Source of the DNA: an uncultured Flavobacteriales bacterium
Lineage (GTDB): Bacteria; Bacteroidota; Bacteroidia; Flavobacteriales; UBA7430
DNA length: 23,981 nt
Direction: 5' to 3'
Assembly (NCBI GenBank): GCA_913041775.1
Contig: CAJWJW010000006.1
Span: 1 to 23,981 of the forward strand
The notes under the pieces were generated by a model. That model was given only the letters and a program-made list of their open reading frames with translations. It was not told the origin of the DNA and searched no databases. Positions 1 through 8,298 of the stretch are shown here, piece after piece. Made by a program: the position numbers and the translations under genes. Each line of letters opens with the position of its first letter. Within the stretch, counting starts at the first letter, position 1.

Positions 1-598
1 CCCAATGTGCAGCTTCATGTTCAAAACCTCTTGTAGCATGTATAATAATGGTGTAAACGGCAACCAATCCCAAGCCTAATAAATAAGCTTTCACAAAACG
101 ATGAATATTTTTATTTTCTTGAAACCAAGAATAAGCCAACACATAGAAACTACTAATAAACCAAAGTCTAGTGATTAGTAATTTAATGGAAGCTATTGGC
201 ACGGAACTACTAATAGCAGTAATTAACAACCATACTAAATACACTATTATAGCAATAGATATTGGATGTTTATACAGACCTTTAAAAAGCTCCTTATCGC
301 TAAACATCTTTATCCAAGCAATAAACATTAATCCAAACAACAGAGGCTCTGTTGGTAAAGACATCTCAAGACCTATAGGATTGTGTATTCCTAATTCTTG
401 GAGACTGGTAGACATGGGGGTTAAAAAAGCAATGAGAGTCAACAGTAGGTCTACTCTTAAAATTGCCATAGAAATTATGCCAATAGCTAAAGGAATGAAA
501 ATTCCCCAATATTTTTCTTGGGAAATCAGGTAAGTATTCCCTATTATAAATAATAAGACAGAGAATACAATTAAATATTGGAGGTGCTTACTATTCAA
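1..598 (-). CDS. O-antigen ligase/polymerase-like membrane protein (N-terminal part, cut by window edge)
   Basis: An open frame runs from a TTG at 598 to the left edge (about 199 codons) without a stop. The translation is strongly hydrophobic, with several predicted membrane helices: residues about 7-20, a GIFIPLAIGIISMAIL segment and an IAIIVYLVWLLITAI segment. A loop reading FLTPMSTSLQELG resembles the periplasmic loops of Wzy/WaaL-type O-antigen polymerases and ligases. I infer that family from topology and context. There is no ATG before about codon 45 and the frame is closed upstream by a stop near 644, so TTG is the only start that keeps the first helix. The start overlaps the end of the Wzz-like gene by 8 bases, which suggests translational coupling. 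A role in joining or polymerising the glycan made by the neighbouring genes is likely. The C-terminal half lies outside the window. Confidence 0.75.
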   Translation of the reverse strand, partial: MNSKHLQYLIVFSVLLFIIGNTYLISQEKYWGIFIPLAIGIISMAILRVDLLLTLIAFLTPMSTSLQELGIHNPIGLEMSLPTEPLLFGLMFIAWIKMFSDKELFKGLYKHPISIAIIVYLVWLLITAISSSVPIASIKLLITRLWFISSFYVLAYSWFQENKNIHRFVKAYLLGLGLVAVYTIIIHATRGFEHEAAHW

Positions 599-1601
599 TG
601 TTGGCAGTTGAAATGGTCTGACGAATATAGAGTAAAACCAGAGTCATTATAAATGCGCTCATTCCTGCAAAAACAACAATTAACCATCTAATTGGATAGG
701 CTTTTTTATCAGTAGGAATAGCTCTGTTAATCACAAATCTATTCGTTAATTCAGAATTGAGTTCAACACTAATATTTTCTTTCTCAAATCTAATAATACT
801 CAACTGCTCTTGCACTAGTTCTAACTCCTCAAACAATCTAAAGTAATCTCCACCATACTGTGCCAGATTAGTAAATTCCTTTTTTAATGCTCTCGCACCA
901 GTATTATTGCCGGTAGACAAAGCTTTTGCATAATATTCAGTAAGCCTTTCTGCTTGTACAGAAACATCTAATACACCATGAGACCTTAAAACTTCTAATG
1001 AATCATGAAGCGCAAAAAATCGAGTAGATAAGTCTATATCTCTTTTAGCTAAAATCACAAGCGCTTGTTCTGCACGTTTTTGTTTAACCCTTTTTACCAC
1101 TACATCAATAAGGTCTACAACACGATTACACATATCAGCCGCAAGAGTAGGATCTTCATCTAATACTTCAATTTTTATAGACATCAATTCGGTACGTCTA
1201 AAACTAAAGTGTTCGATAAAAGCTAAATTCATCCATGTATTGGCATGCAAATCTTCACGGTTAATATTATAATGCTTAAAAAGATTAAACTCCTGAATAA
1301 TATGAGCTTGCATTTCATCCGTATTTAGGATCTGCAGTAATCGATCTGCTTCTAGTTCTTCCCCAAACTCTAACACATCTTTTCTGTACGGATTATGTTC
1401 AACTAATAATGCTTGTGATATAGAATTTGTGGTAGTGGGATAAATTATGGAAGTAGATTTAAACTTAGGAGTAATTATCAATGGAGAGGATATTACCGCA
1501 CCTAAAACAAGTGCAATAAAAGTTAATAGAACCAATGGTTTACGCCACTTATATAAATCTAAAATTATGTTTCCGGAACTAGAAAGATTTGCTTTGCTCA
1601 T
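591..1601 (-). CDS. Wzz-like polysaccharide chain-length determinant protein
   Basis: A 336-residue protein with the Wzz/PCP layout. It has a short cytoplasmic N-terminus, a first membrane helix at about 23-45, a long periplasmic alpha-helical region, and a second helix at about 305-327 preceded by the proline-containing segment AIPTDKKAYPIRW that is typical of the family. Proteins of this family sit in the inner membrane and set the number of repeat units added to O-antigen or exopolysaccharide. No kinase domain follows the second helix, unlike the Wzc-like gene at the right end of the window. It lies 82 bases downstream of the flippase and overlaps the ligase/polymerase gene by 8 bases, so these genes probably act on the same glycan. 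A TATATTTG box 23 bases upstream of the ATG may give it its own promoter. Confidence 0.85.
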   Translation of the reverse strand: MSKANLSSSGNIILDLYKWRKPLVLLTFIALVLGAVISSPLIITPKFKSTSIIYPTTTNSISQALLVEHNPYRKDVLEFGEELEADRLLQILNTDEMQAHIIQEFNLFKHYNINREDLHANTWMNLAFIEHFSFRRTELMSIKIEVLDEDPTLAADMCNRVVDLIDVVVKRVKQKRAEQALVILAKRDIDLSTRFFALHDSLEVLRSHGVLDVSVQAERLTEYYAKALSTGNNTGARALKKEFTNLAQYGGDYFRLFEELELVQEQLSIIRFEKENISVELNSELTNRFVINRAIPTDKKAYPIRWLIVVFAGMSAFIMTLVLLYIRQTISTANIE

Positions 1602-1623
1602 TGTGAGTTTTATTTATTTAGGC

Positions 1624-1653
1624 CAAATATACAAAATCGATCGTTCTATTAAA
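1624..1653 (-). promoter_or_regulatory. Candidate Bacteroidota promoter ahead of the Wzz-like gene
   Basis: On the minus strand TATATTTG (1631-1624) matches the Bacteroidota -7 consensus TAnnTTTG exactly. TTTA lies 18 bases upstream (1653-1650), where the -33 TTTG is expected. The ATG at 1601 would then have a leader of roughly 15-20 bases. AT-rich DNA gives such matches by chance, so this is only a candidate. Confidence 0.4.
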
Positions 1654-1683
1654 GCGATGTCTATCAGGATCTATAGATTGATT

Positions 1684-3123
1684 TTATTCGTTTTTAACAA
1701 TATGGATCAACTGTTTTAATGGAAACATTCTAATACTTAAAGCATATACAGATGAAACTAACAAGAATAGAAACATTGAAGAAACCCAATTAAGTATATA
1801 ATGATGTGCTAAATATGAAATTAATAAAACGCCCATCACAAACGATAGTAACTGAAAAGCTCCGCTTAGTGAATAGGTGAATCCAAATTTATTTTTAGAG
1901 ACCACTATTTGAATAATCGACACAATTAGCTGAGTTATTAAACTTGCTACTGCAGAACCTAAAGCTTGCCACTTAGGAATAAACACTAGATTTAAACCTA
2001 TATTAATAAATACTGCAAAGCCGGCTAAATAATTTAATGTTCTCAAATCTCCATTTGCTGTAAGTAAAGTACCAAAAATATAGGTAGTAGATATACATAC
2101 AAAACAGAACATCAACACAGAAAATAAGTGTACCGACTGGGTACTTAATTCGGTATACCTCCAATGCATAATTTCATCGCCAAACTGAAAACAAAGAACA
2201 CTTACTATAATGGCTCCAGAAAACATAATTTTAAAGGATATGCCTACAAGACCATCAATTCGTTGCTTAGCCTTTATCATTTTAGAAAAAATGGGTAATA
2301 ATAGAACGGCGAAAAGATAAGCGACCATATTTCCAGCTTCAAAAAAACGATATGCTTGAGCGTAGTAGCCTACCTGTTTATTACCGTCCTCTAACATTTT
2401 CTCTAGCATAACTGTATCGCTTCTGTAATAAAAAGTCATTAAGAGGATTAGTAGAGCATATGGCAAACTTTGCTTGATTATAGCAAAAGAAAACAACTTA
2501 TTGATTTTTATTTTTATGAAATCAGACTTTCGCCAAACCCAATACAGAGCAAGTAATAAAGTAATACCGTAAGACAATGTCTGAGCATAAATAAACCATT
2601 CAATTTCAAATGGCTTGTTAGTAACATTACCCCAAAGTAATACAGAGCATATAACAATCATTAGAAACCGATCTGAAACAGAAATTACACTATCCTTAAT
2701 AAATAACTGCACCCCACCAAGGTTGGAACGTAAGTACATAATTACCGCAACAAGACCTTGATTAAAAGTTAACACTAATAGTAGTTTAAGAGCATAATCT
2801 GAATAGCCCCAAACAAAACCAGCCACTAAGGTGAAAAGCACGTATACTAAAATTAAAAACAATTTTAGACTAAACAATCGCGAAAAATACTTCGCTAGCA
2901 AATGCTCATTTTGAGCAATGTTTTTAGTATTGAAATTATTGATTCCCAAATCGAGAACAATATTAAAGAGAAAAGAAAAATTAAATAAGCTAAAATAGAG
3001 CCCATAATTCTCAGCCCCAACACGATTTATAATCTCAGCATCGATTCCTAAAATATAGAATGGCTTAATTAAAAAGTTGAGGACCAGTAAAAAAAATAAG
3101 TTCGTAATAAACTTTTTTTGCAT
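1684..3123 (-). CDS. Wzx-like polysaccharide/oligosaccharide flippase
   Basis: A 479-residue integral membrane protein with about 12-14 hydrophobic segments and a polysaccharide-synthesis (MATE/MOP superfamily) character. The N-terminal region has the stretch NRVGAENYGLYFSLFNFSF and the nearby motif LGINNFNTKNIA, which resembles Wzx/RfbX-type flippases. These move undecaprenyl-linked repeat units across the inner membrane. I chose the ATG at 3123 (protein starts MQKKFITNLF). A TTG at 3153 would add ten polar residues before the first helix and is less convincing. It heads the leftward set flippase, Wzz-like, ligase/polymerase, and is divergent from the glycosyltransferase across 82 bases. It could in principle carry another lipid-linked glycan, but the neighbourhood supports exopolysaccharide or O-antigen. 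Confidence 0.83.
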   Translation of the reverse strand: MQKKFITNLFFLLVLNFLIKPFYILGIDAEIINRVGAENYGLYFSLFNFSFLFNIVLDLGINNFNTKNIAQNEHLLAKYFSRLFSLKLFLILVYVLFTLVAGFVWGYSDYALKLLLVLTFNQGLVAVIMYLRSNLGGVQLFIKDSVISVSDRFLMIVICSVLLWGNVTNKPFEIEWFIYAQTLSYGITLLLALYWVWRKSDFIKIKINKLFSFAIIKQSLPYALLILLMTFYYRSDTVMLEKMLEDGNKQVGYYAQAYRFFEAGNMVAYLFAVLLLPIFSKMIKAKQRIDGLVGISFKIMFSGAIIVSVLCFQFGDEIMHWRYTELSTQSVHLFSVLMFCFVCISTTYIFGTLLTANGDLRTLNYLAGFAVFINIGLNLVFIPKWQALGSAVASLITQLIVSIIQIVVSKNKFGFTYSLSGAFQLLSFVMGVLLISYLAHHYILNWVSSMFLFLLVSSVYALSIRMFPLKQLIHIVKNE

Positions 3124-3191
3124 TGCTTGATTAAATCTAATAGTCAACGTCAAAAAAAAGACATTCGTACTTAATGCGCAACAAAAAACTC

Positions 3192-3199
3192 TATTTTTG
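3192..3199 (+). promoter_or_regulatory. Candidate -7 box ahead of the glycosyltransferase
   Basis: TATTTTTG matches TAnnTTTG exactly but lies only six bases before the ATG at 3206. No TTTG was found at -33; the nearest is TTCG at 3164-3167, with a 24-base gap. If it is used, the transcript would be nearly leaderless. Confidence 0.25.
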
Positions 3200-3205
3200 T
3201 TTCAT

Positions 3206-4336
3206 ATGAGAATTGCAGTTAACACAAGACTTTTACTAAAAGACAAATTAGAAGGTATAGGGTGGTATACATTCGAGACACTTTCTAGAATTGTAAAAGC
3301 TCATCCAGAACATGATTTTTATTTCATATTCGACCGTCCGTATTCTGAAGAATTTATTTTTGCGAAAAATGTGACTCCTATCGTATTAGGCCCTCCAACT
3401 CGACATCCAATTTTATGGTATATATGGTTCGAGTTGAGACTCCCTAAATTACTTAAGAAACATAATATTGACTTATTCCTATCTACCGATGGCTTTTTAT
3501 CCTTGACAAGTAAGGTGCCTTCTGTAGCTGTTATACATGATGTAAATTTCGAACATCACCCAAAAGATTTAAAATTTAATCACAGTTTATTTTACCGGTT
3601 TTTCTTTAAAAAATACGCACACAAAGCAAAGATACTTGTAACCGTTTCTGAATATTCTAAATCGGATATTTCGAAAGTTTACGGACTAAGTGAAGCTAAA
3701 ATTGATGTTAGTTTGAATGGGGTAAACTCATTATTTCATCAAATTGAATTAGCAGAACAAATAAAAACACGAAAACAGTTTAGTCAAGGGAATGATTATT
3801 TTCTATTTGTAGGGGCCTTGAATCCACGAAAAAATATAAAAAGGTTGTTAATAGCTTTTGATTTATTTAAAACTGAAACTAAGTCCAAGAACAAATTACT
3901 TATTGTAGGGGCTAAAATGTGGTGGAACGATGAACTAAAAGAGGCTTTTGAAAATCTTAATCATAAAGACGAAGTGATCTTTACGGGGAGGAAATCCTTA
4001 GAGGACTTACAGGTACTTTATGCTGCTGCACAAGCTTTTTGCTTTGTGCCTTATTTCGAAGGTTTTGGAATCCCTATTATAGAGGCTATGAGATGTGGAT
4101 GCCCAGTTATAACTTCTAACTGTACCGCAATGCCCGAAGTAGCAGCAGAAGCTGGGATATTAGTAGACCCTTATAATATTGAGGATATAAAAAACGCAAT
4201 GATTGCAATTGAAAATGATCCGAAATTGAGAGCAGATTTATCGGAAAAAGGACTCATTCACGCGCAGAAATTTAATTGGAAAAGCACCGCTGATGCGCTA
4301 TGGAATAGTATAGAAAAAGTATTACAAAAATGCTAG
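3206..4336 (+). CDS. GT4-family (GT-B fold) glycosyltransferase
   Basis: A 376-residue glycosyltransferase with the two-domain GT-B layout. The N-terminal acceptor-side domain (about 1-175) opens with MRIAVNTRLLL and contains the VIHDVNF and VSEYSKSDI segments usual in this family. The C-terminal Glycos_transf_1 domain (about 190-365) contains FVGALNPRKNIKRLL, VIFTGRKSLEDL and the EX7E nucleotide-sugar motif E285-GFGIPII-E293. It probably adds a sugar, mannose-like by resemblance, to a lipid-linked or polysaccharide acceptor at the inner face of the cytoplasmic membrane. The exact donor cannot be read from sequence. I chose the ATG at 3206 over a TTG three codons upstream because family members start directly at MRIA. 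Its end overlaps rnhB by seven bases. Confidence 0.9.
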   Translation: MRIAVNTRLLLKDKLEGIGWYTFETLSRIVKAHPEHDFYFIFDRPYSEEFIFAKNVTPIVLGPPTRHPILWYIWFELRLPKLLKKHNIDLFLSTDGFLSLTSKVPSVAVIHDVNFEHHPKDLKFNHSLFYRFFFKKYAHKAKILVTVSEYSKSDISKVYGLSEAKIDVSLNGVNSLFHQIELAEQIKTRKQFSQGNDYFLFVGALNPRKNIKRLLIAFDLFKTETKSKNKLLIVGAKMWWNDELKEAFENLNHKDEVIFTGRKSLEDLQVLYAAAQAFCFVPYFEGFGIPIIEAMRCGCPVITSNCTAMPEVAAEAGILVDPYNIEDIKNAMIAIENDPKLRADLSEKGLIHAQKFNWKSTADALWNSIEKVLQKC

Positions 4337-4929
4337 AAGCGTACTTACATAAAACCAAAATTGAAGTGGGATGTGATGAAGCTGGAAGGGGCTGCCTTGC
4401 TGGGCCTGTTGTAGCAGCATCGGTAATATTACCAAAAGACTTTACACACCCGCTACTAAACGACTCTAAGCAAGTAAGCGAGAAAAAACGTTCTATTTTA
4501 AAAACGGTTATTCAAGAGCATGCATTAGCGTATGCTGTAGGCGTTGTAGACCACAAAGAAATAGACGAAATTAATATTTTAAATGCCTCATTTTTGGCCA
4601 TGCATAGAGCATTGGACAAAATAAAATTTCCTTTTGAGAGTATTTTGGTAGACGGAAATAGATTTAAAAAATACAAGGACTCAGAACATCATTGCATCAT
4701 TAAAGGAGATGGGAAATATTTAAATATAGCAGCAGCATCAATATTAGCGAAGACTTATAGAGATGAGCTTATGGAAAGCCTAGATGAGGAATTTCCTGTT
4801 TATTCTTGGAAAAAAAACAAAGGGTATCCTACTAAAGCCCATAGATCTGCAATCAGAGAATTTGGAGTGAACAAAAATCATCGATTAACATTTAGACTAC
4901 TTCCTGAACAATTAAGCTTGGATATTTAA
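4330..4929 (+). CDS. rnhB: Ribonuclease HII
   Basis: A 199-residue protein of the normal RNase HII length. It has the signature CDEAGRGCLAGPVVAA (catalytic D16 and E17), DSKQVS at 45-50, VDGN with D108, and KGDGKYLNIAAASILAKTYRD with D127, so the four acidic residues of the active site appear present. The enzyme cuts the RNA strand of RNA/DNA hybrids and removes single ribonucleotides misinserted into DNA. Its ATG at 4330 lies inside the end of the glycosyltransferase gene (7-base overlap), so it is probably co-transcribed and coupled with a polysaccharide gene although unrelated in function. Its TAA stop shares a TTAA with the stop of the convergent secreted protein. Confidence 0.97.
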   Translation: MLEAYLHKTKIEVGCDEAGRGCLAGPVVAASVILPKDFTHPLLNDSKQVSEKKRSILKTVIQEHALAYAVGVVDHKEIDEINILNASFLAMHRALDKIKFPFESILVDGNRFKKYKDSEHHCIIKGDGKYLNIAAASILAKTYRDELMESLDEEFPVYSWKKNKGYPTKAHRSAIREFGVNKNHRLTFRLLPEQLSLDI

Positions 4930-5606
4930 TATTCCTCGTATTTAAATAATTTCGTGTTTAAGCGAGCTACTGTATTAACAATCGATCTTTTAAAAAATGG
5001 AAAAGAGGCGAAAGTTCTAGCATAACTCGGGAACGGACGGCGAATTTGCACAAATTGATCGTTCATAACTATTAAAGCTCCAAAACGTAAATTAGGGCCA
5101 GCCCAATAACTGGTTCTTTTATTGAATCCATCCTCACTATCAGAAATATAAAAATCTTTGTACGGTCCTGGGTCAGACATTACATGACCAAATTCTGCTA
5201 TTAAAAAAGAATCTGTAGGAAGTACTACAGATGGATCAACCTCTAGATTACCATCTAAAAAAATTGGTTCACTAAAATCTTTAGCGCGCACTAAATTGGA
5301 GTTTTCACTAAAAAAAAAGTAAGTATCGCAAAAGCTAAACTCATCTTTAAAAGATTTTATAATTTTCTTATTTTCTACATCCTGATTATTCTGGAATTCT
5401 TTAGCTTTAATGTCGTATCCATATTCTTTAAGAGCATTAATTTTTTTTATATTACTTTTTAAACGCACTAATAATACGTTCTCTTTTAATACTACAAAAC
5501 TGTGATTAGCTCTTTGTCTTAACTCCTCGTTTGAAGGAGGTGTATTTTGAGCAAAGGATAAAAATGGAAGAACCATAATTATTAGAAATAGGCTGTGCTT
5601 TTTCAT
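4926..5606 (-). CDS. Secreted protein of unknown function
   Basis: A 226-residue protein with a clear Sec signal peptide (MKKHSLFLIIMVLPFLSFAQ, cleavage likely after residue 19 or 20). The mature part is soluble-looking, with no further membrane helix. I do not recognise a domain. Visible features are a Lys-rich segment at about 50-85, a phenylalanine-rich FCDTYFFFSEN segment near 95, and a C-terminal half rich in aromatic residues and Arg (RTSYWAGPNLRFGALIVM, then RRPFPSYARTFASFPFF). It is likely periplasmic or surface-exposed and probably lineage-specific to Bacteroidota. It is convergent with rnhB, with which it shares a TTAA stop, and divergent from the large lipoprotein. A function cannot be assigned. 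Confidence 0.8.
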   Translation of the reverse strand: MKKHSLFLIIMVLPFLSFAQNTPPSNEELRQRANHSFVVLKENVLLVRLKSNIKKINALKEYGYDIKAKEFQNNQDVENKKIIKSFKDEFSFCDTYFFFSENSNLVRAKDFSEPIFLDGNLEVDPSVVLPTDSFLIAEFGHVMSDPGPYKDFYISDSEDGFNKRTSYWAGPNLRFGALIVMNDQFVQIRRPFPSYARTFASFPFFKRSIVNTVARLNTKLFKYEEY

Positions 5607-5627
5607 GCAAATTATTTAATATGTACT

Positions 5628-5635
5628 CAAACATA
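5628..5635 (-). promoter_or_regulatory. Candidate -7 box for the secreted protein
   Basis: On the minus strand TATGTTTG matches TAnnTTTG exactly and ends 21 bases before the ATG at 5606. No TTG is seen at the -33 distance, so support is weak. Confidence 0.3.
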
Positions 5636-5651
5636 CGAAAACCAATAAAAC

Positions 5652-5683
5652 CTTGCTCATATAAATTGGTATTTCTATTTTTG
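5652..5683 (+). promoter_or_regulatory. Candidate Bacteroidota promoter for the DUF3352-like lipoprotein
   Basis: CTTG (5652-5655), a 20-base spacer, then TATTTTTG (5676-5683, exact TAnnTTTG). This fits the TTG-N17-23-TAnnTTTG form reported for flavobacteria. The ATG at 5701 would follow with a leader of about 10-13 bases. Confidence 0.45.
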
Positions 5684-5700
5684 AAATTCAAACTAAAACC

Positions 5701-8298
5701 ATGCAAAGATCTCTATTACTGATTGTTATTCTTTTGAGTTTATTCTCTTGTACAGAAGAAACAGAGAAAAGAAGCGATTCGATACATGCAATCCCTTTGG
5801 ATGCAGCTATAATTATAGAAAGCAATAATTTATCACAGAGCATTAAAGCACTTTCGAAGAGTTTACTTTGGACTACTTTAGGTACTGAAACGGCTCTAAG
5901 AGAAACTCAAAATTCTCTTTTTTCACTTGACTCTACATTGGCAACATACTCATCTCACTTATCGAGTATCAATCCAGTATTCCTTTCATTTCATTTAACA
6001 GGTTCACAGTCGTTTAATTGGTTAATGGTTAGTTCTACTGAAGGGCAGGAACAAAAAATACAGCTACTAGAAATAGGCTTGGCTAGTTATGCTAAAACAC
6101 AAAACCTATCATATAGCAATTCAATAATTGTTGAAGCACAGCTAAATGGTACAACACTTTACTATTCAAAACTTAATGGTTTATTAATGGTAAGCCAAGA
6201 AAAGATTTTAATTGAGGATGCAATAAGGCAATTAAAAACACCTAATAACCTTACTGCACAGTCATCATTTAGCGATGTTTATAATACGGCAAACAAAAAG
6301 GAAGACTTTAACTTATACTTAAACACAAAGAATTTCGATCGAATTAGCAGCAATTTATTTTCTAAAAACACCGAACTCCAGGAACAGGCAGAATGGATGC
6401 AATGGGGTCTTGACTTTTCCAAAAATAGTGTTCTATTTAGTGGGATTAGCTTAAGTCACGATTCATTAGCTCAAGAATTGAGTTTCTTTAAAGGAAATGA
6501 TCCACATACGTTAATAGCACCAACTGTACTTCCAAAAAATACAGCTCTTTTTGTTTCAAAATCATTTGAAAACTTTAAACAAATACAACGCAAACAAATT
6601 AACGCACTCAGTGTTAAGCATCAACAAAATACATATACTAAGAAATTAGTAGGTTTATCTGATCATTTAAAAATGAAGTTTGAATCGTGGATAGACACGG
6701 AAATCACTTGGTTTTTAATTGAAAGCAGCACCAATCTGTCCGAAGGTGTGCTCGTACATATTACGGATGAATCTAACATTGAAGAATTCATCAAGCAGGA
6801 AGCAGACTCAATCCTAAACTATCGTGAAAAGTTAATTTATAAATGGGCTGAGTTAAAATACCTACCAACACTGATCACTACAAATACTAAGAGCGACGTA
6901 AAATATGCGACTATTGTAGATGAGCAACTGGTTTTGAGCGCAGACTTAGGGTTAATCAAAACCTTAATTAATGACTATAAAGCTGAGAAATCTTTAATTC
7001 ATTCAGAGAATTATCAAAACTGCATGAATGAGTTAAATTCTAATTCCAACTTATTGATTTATTTACAGAATCCATCTGCTCTAAATCTTGCACCAAAATA
7101 CTTACAGACTAAAATTGCTCATTTTGTAAACCTGTATTCTGAGGCATTAAATCCTTTTAGAGCATTTGCACTCCAATTTGATGCCAGCCAATCGATCTGT
7201 TATAGTAATGCCTATTTACATTTTGATAAATCGGAAGCCGATCAAACTAGAGCAATATGGACTGCTCAGCTTGAAGCACCTTTATTATCAGAAATAAGTT
7301 TAGTAAAAAACCACTACGATCAGCAATGGGAAATGACTGTTCAGGATGAGAATTTCACCTTGTACTTACTCTCTACTAAAGGAGAAGTATTGTGGAAAAG
7401 AGCTCTAAAATCTGCTATTATTGGAGAGGTTAAGCAAATAGACCTCTACAAAAACAAAAAATTACAGTTGATTTTCAATACTGCTGATAAACTATATTTA
7501 ATAGACCGTAAAGGGAGAGATGCTGGCTCATATCCAATAACATTAGACAAAGAAACCGAGCTTCCGCTTGCATTGTTCGATTATCAGAAACAACGGAATT
7601 ATAGAATTTTACTCTCATGTGGGAAACATCACTTTATGTATAATAAACATGGACAGAAAATTAAAGGATGGAAATTAAACAAAACCAAAAGTATAGCCGT
7701 TCAGACTGCACAACACTATGTGGTAGCATCGAAAGATTATATTCTCTTGCCTGAAGAAAATGGAACTTTAAATATTTTAAATAGAAAAGGGGAACCAAGA
7801 ATTAAAATAAAAGACAAAATTGAGTTTTCTAAAAACAAACTAAACGTAATTATAGGAACGACTCTAGCAAACACTAGAATTGTAACTGTTGACAAAAAGG
7901 GCGTACAACAGAATGTATTATTTGATGGCAGCCTAGACAATAGTATACAATTTGAATTTGATGAAGACATGTATTATAGTTATGAGCTAGAGCATAGCAT
8001 AGGCGTAGAATCTGAAGATTTAAAAGTGAATGGCGAGCAGATGAACCTGAAGTATTCATTTGATAACGAGAAACTGTCTTCCCCACAAATAACAGAATTT
8101 AACGGACAACTGTACCTGAGTATTACCGATTTAGATACAGATGCAGCTTATTTATTCAGAGAGCCTAAGGATTTAGTAGAGGGTTTTCCGCTGTATGGTA
8201 AAACTTCTGGAATAGCACGAGATATAGACTTAGATGGTAAGTTAAACTTTATAGTAGGTGGGGAATCTGGAATGATCTACAACTATTCTGCTGAGTAG
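5701..8298 (+). CDS. Large DUF3352-like lipoprotein with a C-terminal repeat/propeller-like region
   Basis: An 865-residue protein starting with a type II signal peptide; the lipobox LFSC places the lipid-modified Cys at residue 17. The first 520 or so residues (LWTTLG at about 56-61, repeated short beta-rich blocks, NLYLNTKNFD-like segments) resemble the DUF3352 family of envelope proteins. From about 530 on there are repeated beta-strand pairs such as YLLSTKGEVLWKRAL, LYLIDRKGRDAG and TLNILNRKGEPRIK, each ending in a Lys/Arg-Gly turn. This suggests a beta-propeller, and the last part (DIDLDGKLNFIVGGESG) looks like an FG-GAP/VCBS-type blade. It is probably anchored at the cell surface or periplasmic membrane face. 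The biochemical role is unknown. The end overlaps the convergent glucosaminidase gene by 16 bases. Confidence 0.85.
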   Translation: MQRSLLLIVILLSLFSCTEETEKRSDSIHAIPLDAAIIIESNNLSQSIKALSKSLLWTTLGTETALRETQNSLFSLDSTLATYSSHLSSINPVFLSFHLTGSQSFNWLMVSSTEGQEQKIQLLEIGLASYAKTQNLSYSNSIIVEAQLNGTTLYYSKLNGLLMVSQEKILIEDAIRQLKTPNNLTAQSSFSDVYNTANKKEDFNLYLNTKNFDRISSNLFSKNTELQEQAEWMQWGLDFSKNSVLFSGISLSHDSLAQELSFFKGNDPHTLIAPTVLPKNTALFVSKSFENFKQIQRKQINALSVKHQQNTYTKKLVGLSDHLKMKFESWIDTEITWFLIESSTNLSEGVLVHITDESNIEEFIKQEADSILNYREKLIYKWAELKYLPTLITTNTKSDVKYATIVDEQLVLSADLGLIKTLINDYKAEKSLIHSENYQNCMNELNSNSNLLIYLQNPSALNLAPKYLQTKIAHFVNLYSEALNPFRAFALQFDASQSICYSNAYLHFDKSEADQTRAIWTAQLEAPLLSEISLVKNHYDQQWEMTVQDENFTLYLLSTKGEVLWKRALKSAIIGEVKQIDLYKNKKLQLIFNTADKLYLIDRKGRDAGSYPITLDKETELPLALFDYQKQRNYRILLSCGKHHFMYNKHGQKIKGWKLNKTKSIAVQTAQHYVVASKDYILLPEENGTLNILNRKGEPRIKIKDKIEFSKNKLNVIIGTTLANTRIVTVDKKGVQQNVLFDGSLDNSIQFEFDEDMYYSYELEHSIGVESEDLKVNGEQMNLKYSFDNEKLSSPQITEFNGQLYLSITDLDTDAAYLFREPKDLVEGFPLYGKTSGIARDIDLDGKLNFIVGGESGMIYNYSAE

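Noticed and set aside
171..533. Plus-strand open frame of 120 codons
   Set aside because: It is antisense to the ligase/polymerase gene, whose minus-strand translation shows clear membrane helices; the plus-strand protein has no recognisable features.
1447..1719. Plus-strand open frame of 90 codons
   Set aside because: It runs antisense across the start of the Wzz-like gene and the end of the flippase gene and has no domain.
5506..5706. Minus-strand frame of 66 codons at the start of the secreted protein
   Set aside because: It overlaps the signal-peptide region of a better gene in another frame and covers the divergent promoter region.
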